From Chloroflexi bacterium UBA4736 (GTDB lineage Bacteria; Chloroflexota; Dormibacteria; Dormibacterales; Dormibacteraceae), in the NCBI GenBank assembly GCA_002404015.1, contig DHIW01000018.1, positions 1 to 8,898 on the forward strand: 8,898 nt of DNA, given 5' to 3'. Positions 6,943 to 8,898 of the stretch are shown here, one piece after another (the stretch's first letter is position 1; each line of letters begins with the position of its first letter). The notes beneath the pieces were generated by a model that saw only the letters and a list, made by a program, of their open reading frames with translations, ran no database searches and was not told where the DNA came from. A program made the position numbers and the translations under genes.

Positions 6943-8232
6943 TCAGCTGCCGTAGACGCTCACCAGCTGCTGCTGCATCGTCTGCGCGATCGAGTCCACG
7001 GAGTCATTGGTGGCGAAGGCGCGCTGGACCTGCGGCATGATGGCGGCCACCGCCTGCTCGTACTTGGGCCCGTAGGGAGGCGTCACCAGGTGGGGTATGA
7101 CGTCCTTGACGTACGCGTTCGTGATCGGGTTGTTGAGCTGCGGGTAGGTCTTGATCGAGCTCGTCTCGGGCGGGATGGCCTGCTCCGCAGGGATCGTGTA
7201 CTGGCTGATCCCTGCTTCGCTGCTGGTCACGAACTTCATGAATTTCCAGGCCGCGTCCTTCTGCTTGGAGGCCTTGAACATCGCCAGCTGATGCCCTGAG
7301 GAGACGTCGTAGTGCTTACCATCGGGACCGCTCGGCGTCGGCGCCAAGCCCCAGGTGGCGTAGAACTCGGCGTCGGCGATCTTCGGGTTGAGGTTCTGGA
7401 TCACGCCCTTCAGATAGGGCCCGTCGTATCCGAACAGCAGCCTGCCCTGGGCCCCGATCGGCCTGAACTCGCCGTACTTCTTGTTGGGAAGCGTCAGCCC
7501 GTCCTTCACCAGCGTCCGGATCCAGTTCAGGTAATTGCGCATTTGCGGGGTGTTGGCGTTGGCCTTGCCGTTCTTGATCGGTTCGGCTCCGAAGGCCAGC
7601 ATCCAGGACCACTCTTGGTCCAACCCGATGTCGCGGTTCGTGGTGTCGAGCCCTAGGCCGACCACGTTGGGCACCTTCTGCTTGACCGTCTCCAGGTCGC
7701 GTTTCAGCTCGTCGAGCGTCTGCGGCGGATTGGGGTCGAGCCCCGCCTGTTTCATGAGGTCGCGGTTGTACCAGAGGGCGAGGGGCGCCTCGATCCAGGG
7801 GATGCCGTCCAGCTTCCCCTGGTACTTGGCGACGTTCACCGATTGGGGGTAGAGCCCGCTCGTGAAGCCGCTGGCGTAGCTGTCCAGTGGCTGGAGCAAC
7901 TGGCTGGAGGCGAGCGTGGGGATGAAGTTGCCCTGCACCTCCGCCACGTCTGGGCAGTCGCCCGCGTTGCACTGGATCTCGACCTGGTGGAGCAGATCGC
8001 TGACGGCGATGGGATCGTTGTTGACGTGGATGTTGGGATTGGCGGCCTCGAAGTTGCTGATGAGCTTCAGCATCGCGGGCGTGGTCGCCGGCTCCGCTGA
8101 GGCCCAGTTAGCGAACGTGATCGTCACGTTCTGCTTGCTCGGGGGCTGGTTGTTGGAGCTGGAACTGCCGCCGCAGGCGGCCAGGAGCAGGGGCGGGACC
8201 GCCAGCAGGAACAGCTTCCGATCAAGGCGCAT
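6943..8232 (-). CDS. Extracellular sugar-binding lipoprotein of an ABC importer (family 1)
   Basis: Substrate-binding protein that captures a carbohydrate outside the membrane and hands it to the two permeases. 429 residues, the usual size. The N-terminus is a lipoprotein signal: Arg2, Arg5 and Lys6, a hydrophobic core LFLLAVPPLLL, and lipobox LAAC with Cys20 as the acylated residue, followed by a Gly/Ser/Asn-rich linker (21-36). The mature part starts with VTITFANWASAEP, typical of family 1 binding proteins, and contains IPWIEAPLALWYNRDLMKQAG near 144-164 and the conserved C-lobe stretch KDAAWKFMKFV at 325-335. Cys88 and Cys93 in CNAGDC could form a small disulfide loop. First gene of the operon. 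Its own ribosome binding site is weak (GGACGG about 7 nt upstream), and an 11-codon leader ORF in the same frame ends 3 nt before it. Ligand cannot be told from sequence. Confidence 0.95.
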   Translation of the reverse strand: MRLDRKLFLLAVPPLLLAACGGSSSSNNQPPSKQNVTITFANWASAEPATTPAMLKLISNFEAANPNIHVNNDPIAVSDLLHQVEIQCNAGDCPDVAEVQGNFIPTLASSQLLQPLDSYASGFTSGLYPQSVNVAKYQGKLDGIPWIEAPLALWYNRDLMKQAGLDPNPPQTLDELKRDLETVKQKVPNVVGLGLDTTNRDIGLDQEWSWMLAFGAEPIKNGKANANTPQMRNYLNWIRTLVKDGLTLPNKKYGEFRPIGAQGRLLFGYDGPYLKGVIQNLNPKIADAEFYATWGLAPTPSGPDGKHYDVSSGHQLAMFKASKQKDAAWKFMKFVTSSEAGISQYTIPAEQAIPPETSSIKTYPQLNNPITNAYVKDVIPHLVTPPYGPKYEQAVAAIMPQVQRAFATNDSVDSIAQTMQQQLVSVYGS

Positions 8233-8235
8233 TGG

Positions 8236-8271
8236 CTAGCCGTCCGTCTTTGTGCCGCACCGGGCCGGCAT
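8236..8271 (-). CDS. Candidate leader peptide ORF upstream of the binding-protein gene
   Basis: A start (GTG at 8274 immediately followed by ATG at 8271) sits 6 nt (ATG) after a consensus GAGGAG ribosome binding site and encodes MPARCGTKTDG before a TAG at 8238-8236. One codon (CCA) later comes the ATG of the sugar-binding lipoprotein, in the same frame. The leader has a far better ribosome binding site than the main gene, so ribosomes finishing it could restart on the main ATG. There is no run of one amino acid that would suggest classical attenuation. It could also be chance: the ORF is only 11 codons and no conservation can be assessed here. Confidence 0.35.
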   Translation of the reverse strand: MPARCGTKTDG

Positions 8272-8277
8272 CACTAA

Positions 8278-8283
8278 CTCCTC
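8278..8283 (-). promoter_or_regulatory. Strong Shine-Dalgarno GAGGAG in the operon 5' UTR
   Basis: The plus strand reads CTCCTC, giving GAGGAG on the minus strand, with 6 nt to the leader ATG at 8271 and 45 nt to the ATG of the binding protein. The distance to the main gene is too long for direct use, so this site decides in favour of a translated leader or of leader-dependent initiation. Confidence 0.5.
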
Positions 8284-8300
8284 GACGGCCACTCATTCAA

Positions 8301-8316
8301 CTATTAGAGAGAATAG
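8301..8316. repeat. Inverted repeat overlapping the -10 box, candidate operator
   Basis: CTATT and AATAG form perfect 5-bp arms around the 6-bp spacer AGAGAG. The repeat covers the predicted -10 hexamer (8303-8308), where a bound repressor would block RNA polymerase. The ROK protein encoded in the operon is the natural candidate ligand-responsive repressor. This is inference: arms of 5 bp can arise by chance, and no second copy of the repeat was found in the window. Confidence 0.35.
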
Positions 8317-8332
8317 ACGGTCGGCTCGTCAA
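8303..8332 (-). promoter_or_regulatory. Sigma70-type promoter for the transporter operon
   Basis: On the minus strand a -35 box TTGACG (8332-8327, five of six consensus bases) is followed after 18 nt by a -10 box TCTAAT (8308-8303, five of six). Transcription would start near 8296, giving a 5' UTR of about 64 nt that contains the GAGGAG site and the leader ORF. It lies in the only sizeable non-coding gap of the window and is more AT-rich than its surroundings. The -35 box lies close to where the IS256-like element must begin, so it could be near or at the element's edge. Confidence 0.55.
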
Positions 8333-8386
8333 AGGGGATATAACCGGAAGTTGTGGATCGAGTTCGGGGAGAGGAGCGCGGCGTAC

Positions 8387-8410
8387 CCTCCGGTTTGACA
8401 AGAACCGAGG
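8387..8410 (+). promoter_or_regulatory. Hairpin enclosing the ribosome binding site of the IS256-like transposase
   Basis: CCTC-C-GGTT (8387-8395) can pair with AACCGAGG (8403-8410), leaving one bulged C and a 7-nt loop TGACAAG. The 3' arm contains the GAGG (8407-8410) that lies 6 nt before the GTG at 8417 and 9 nt before the ATG at 8420. Hairpins that hide the transposase ribosome binding site in read-through transcripts are known from several insertion sequences and limit activation by outside promoters. The structure is deduced by eye, without energy calculation. Confidence 0.35.
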
Positions 8411-8416
8411 GCGGCT

Positions 8417-8788
8417 GTGATGCCGTCCGTGGAGGGCACGCCATTGTTGAGCATAGTCGTCGAAGACGAGGATCGGTCGGAACTCGCGGTCGACCTGGAC
8501 GCCATCCTGCGTGAGGGCGCCCGGCGGATGCTGGCGAGGGCGCTGAAGGCCGAGGTCGATGAGTGCATCGCCGCCCACGCCGGCGAGCGCGACGCGAACG
8601 GCCAGGCGCTGGTGGTTCGCAACGGCCTGGCCCGGGCGCGCAAGGTCACGACCGCGGCCGGTCAGCTGGAGGTCCGGGCGCCGCGGGTCAACGACCGCCG
8701 CGAGCAGAGCCGCTTCACGAGCGCGATCCTGCCGCCCTGGGCGCGGCGCTCGCCCAGAGTCTGCGAAGTCGTGGGGTGCCGGCGGTAG
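8417..8788 (+). pseudogene. IS256-family (Mutator) transposase, N-terminal fragment
   Basis: The 123-residue product matches the conserved N-terminal region of IS256-type transposases: LREGARRMLARALKAEVDECIAAHAGERD at about 30-58, a VVRNG segment, LEVRAPRVNDRR, and RFTSAILPPWARRSPRVCEVV near 98-118. Intact relatives go on with a segment like LPLLYLHG and about 280 further residues with the DDE catalytic site; here similarity breaks off around 8773-8776 and the frame stops at 8786-8788. So it cannot catalyse transposition. The segment between VNDRR and RFTS is also a few residues shorter than I expect. GTG at 8417 and ATG at 8420 are both possible starts, served by GAGGG at 8407-8411. The break coincides with the start of a second transposase gene, suggesting insertion or recombination between mobile elements. 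Confidence 0.85.
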
Positions 8789-8797
8789 GGTAGGGCG

Positions 8798-8898
8798 ATG
8801 ACCACCTGCCCGACCTGCCACCAACCCGCCATCACGCGCGATGGTTTCGACCGCCGCGGCCATCAGCGCTTCGCCTGCAGTCCCTGCCATCGGGCCTT
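8798..8898 (+). CDS. Start of a zinc-ribbon transposase, probably IS6-like (runs off the window)
   Basis: From the ATG at 8798 the frame is open to the window end (33 codons plus 2 nt). The product begins with MTTCPTCHQPAITRDG and continues to FACSPCHRA. Two CxxC pairs (Cys4/Cys7 and Cys27/Cys30) with the RDGFDRRGHQRF spacer are the N-terminal zinc ribbon found in IS6-type and some IS1595/IS1-like transposases. I favour IS6-like from overall resemblance, but the catalytic part lies beyond the window. AGGG (8792-8795) serves as ribosome binding site but is very close to the ATG. The gene begins only about 25 nt after the IS256-type homology ends, so the terminal repeat of this element would have to lie in 8773-8797. 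Confidence 0.6.
   Translation, partial: MTTCPTCHQPAITRDGFDRRGHQRFACSPCHRA

Larger units (their letters stand above)
8417..8898 (+). mobile_element. Insertion-sequence remnants, two elements abutting
   Basis: Two transposase genes of different families point in the same direction, the first cut short exactly where the second begins. The left boundary of the IS256-like part is not defined; non-coding sequence of the element probably extends left to somewhere in 8333-8350, since AACCGG (8342-8347) is matched in inverted orientation by CCGGTT (8390-8395), but no terminal inverted repeat or target duplication can be proven without the right end. The bases 8773-8797, rich in G with a GGTAGGGTAGGG stretch at 8784-8795, are the candidate left end of the second element. 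Confidence 0.55.

Noticed and set aside
6316..7299. A 327-codon plus-strand frame opposite the permease and binding-protein genes
   Set aside because: Highly charged, repetitive composition without a domain, antisense to two well-supported transporter genes and crossing their boundary.
8230..8274. The in-frame TAG before the binding protein as a nonsense mutation in a longer N-terminus
   Set aside because: The protein from the ATG at 8232 already has a complete lipoprotein signal with the basic start, hydrophobic core and lipobox, so the upstream codons are not part of it.
8417..8898. IS256-like fragment as a host gene in divergent control with the operon
   Set aside because: The sequence matches the transposase N-terminus throughout and lacks any other domain.

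Overview
The window is GC-rich DNA with densely packed genes, strong G/C preference at third codon positions, frequent GTG and TTG starts, and a lipoprotein-type sugar-binding protein (lipobox ending in Cys20). This fits a high-GC soil bacterium such as an actinobacterium (perhaps a deep-branching one) or a Chloroflexi/Dormibacterota-like lineage. That placement is inference from style, since no marker gene is present.

Layout. (1) Plus strand, 80-2380: an NAD(P)-dependent aldehyde dehydrogenase of the succinate-semialdehyde dehydrogenase type, then, 15 nt later, a D-2-hydroxyacid dehydrogenase. Both start with TTG. (2) Minus strand, 8232 down to 2372: a tightly packed six-gene operon, in transcription order lipoprotein sugar-binding protein, MalF-like permease, MalG-like permease, SDR dehydrogenase, ROK-family regulator, second D-2-hydroxyacid dehydrogenase. 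Junctions are a 3-nt gap, a TGATG overlap and three GTGA overlaps, so translation is probably coupled throughout. The two hydroxyacid dehydrogenases converge and overlap by 9 bp at their 3' ends. (3) 8233-8416: the control region of the operon, with a good sigma70-type promoter on the minus strand, an inverted repeat over its -10 box, and an 11-codon leader ORF with a strong ribosome binding site that ends 3 nt before the binding-protein gene. (4) 8417-8898: transposon debris, namely the N-terminal part of an IS256-family (Mutator) transposase cut off before its catalytic domain, followed by the start of a second, zinc-ribbon-containing transposase that runs off the window.

How it works together (inference). 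The ABC importer (CUT1 type, no ATPase gene here) brings in a carbohydrate or sugar-acid/polyol compound. The SDR and the 2-hydroxyacid dehydrogenase would oxidise or reduce it or its breakdown products, and the ROK protein would sense the substrate and control the operon promoter. The convergent aldehyde dehydrogenase/hydroxyacid dehydrogenase pair may serve the same pathway. No kinase, isomerase, aldolase, dehydratase or glycosidase is visible, so the substrate cannot be named.

The main oddities are an SDR whose catalytic serine position is alanine, a ROK protein that ends before the usual zinc-binding motif, the leader ORF, and the paired convergent hydroxyacid dehydrogenases. I see no defence system, CRISPR array, tRNA or rRNA.
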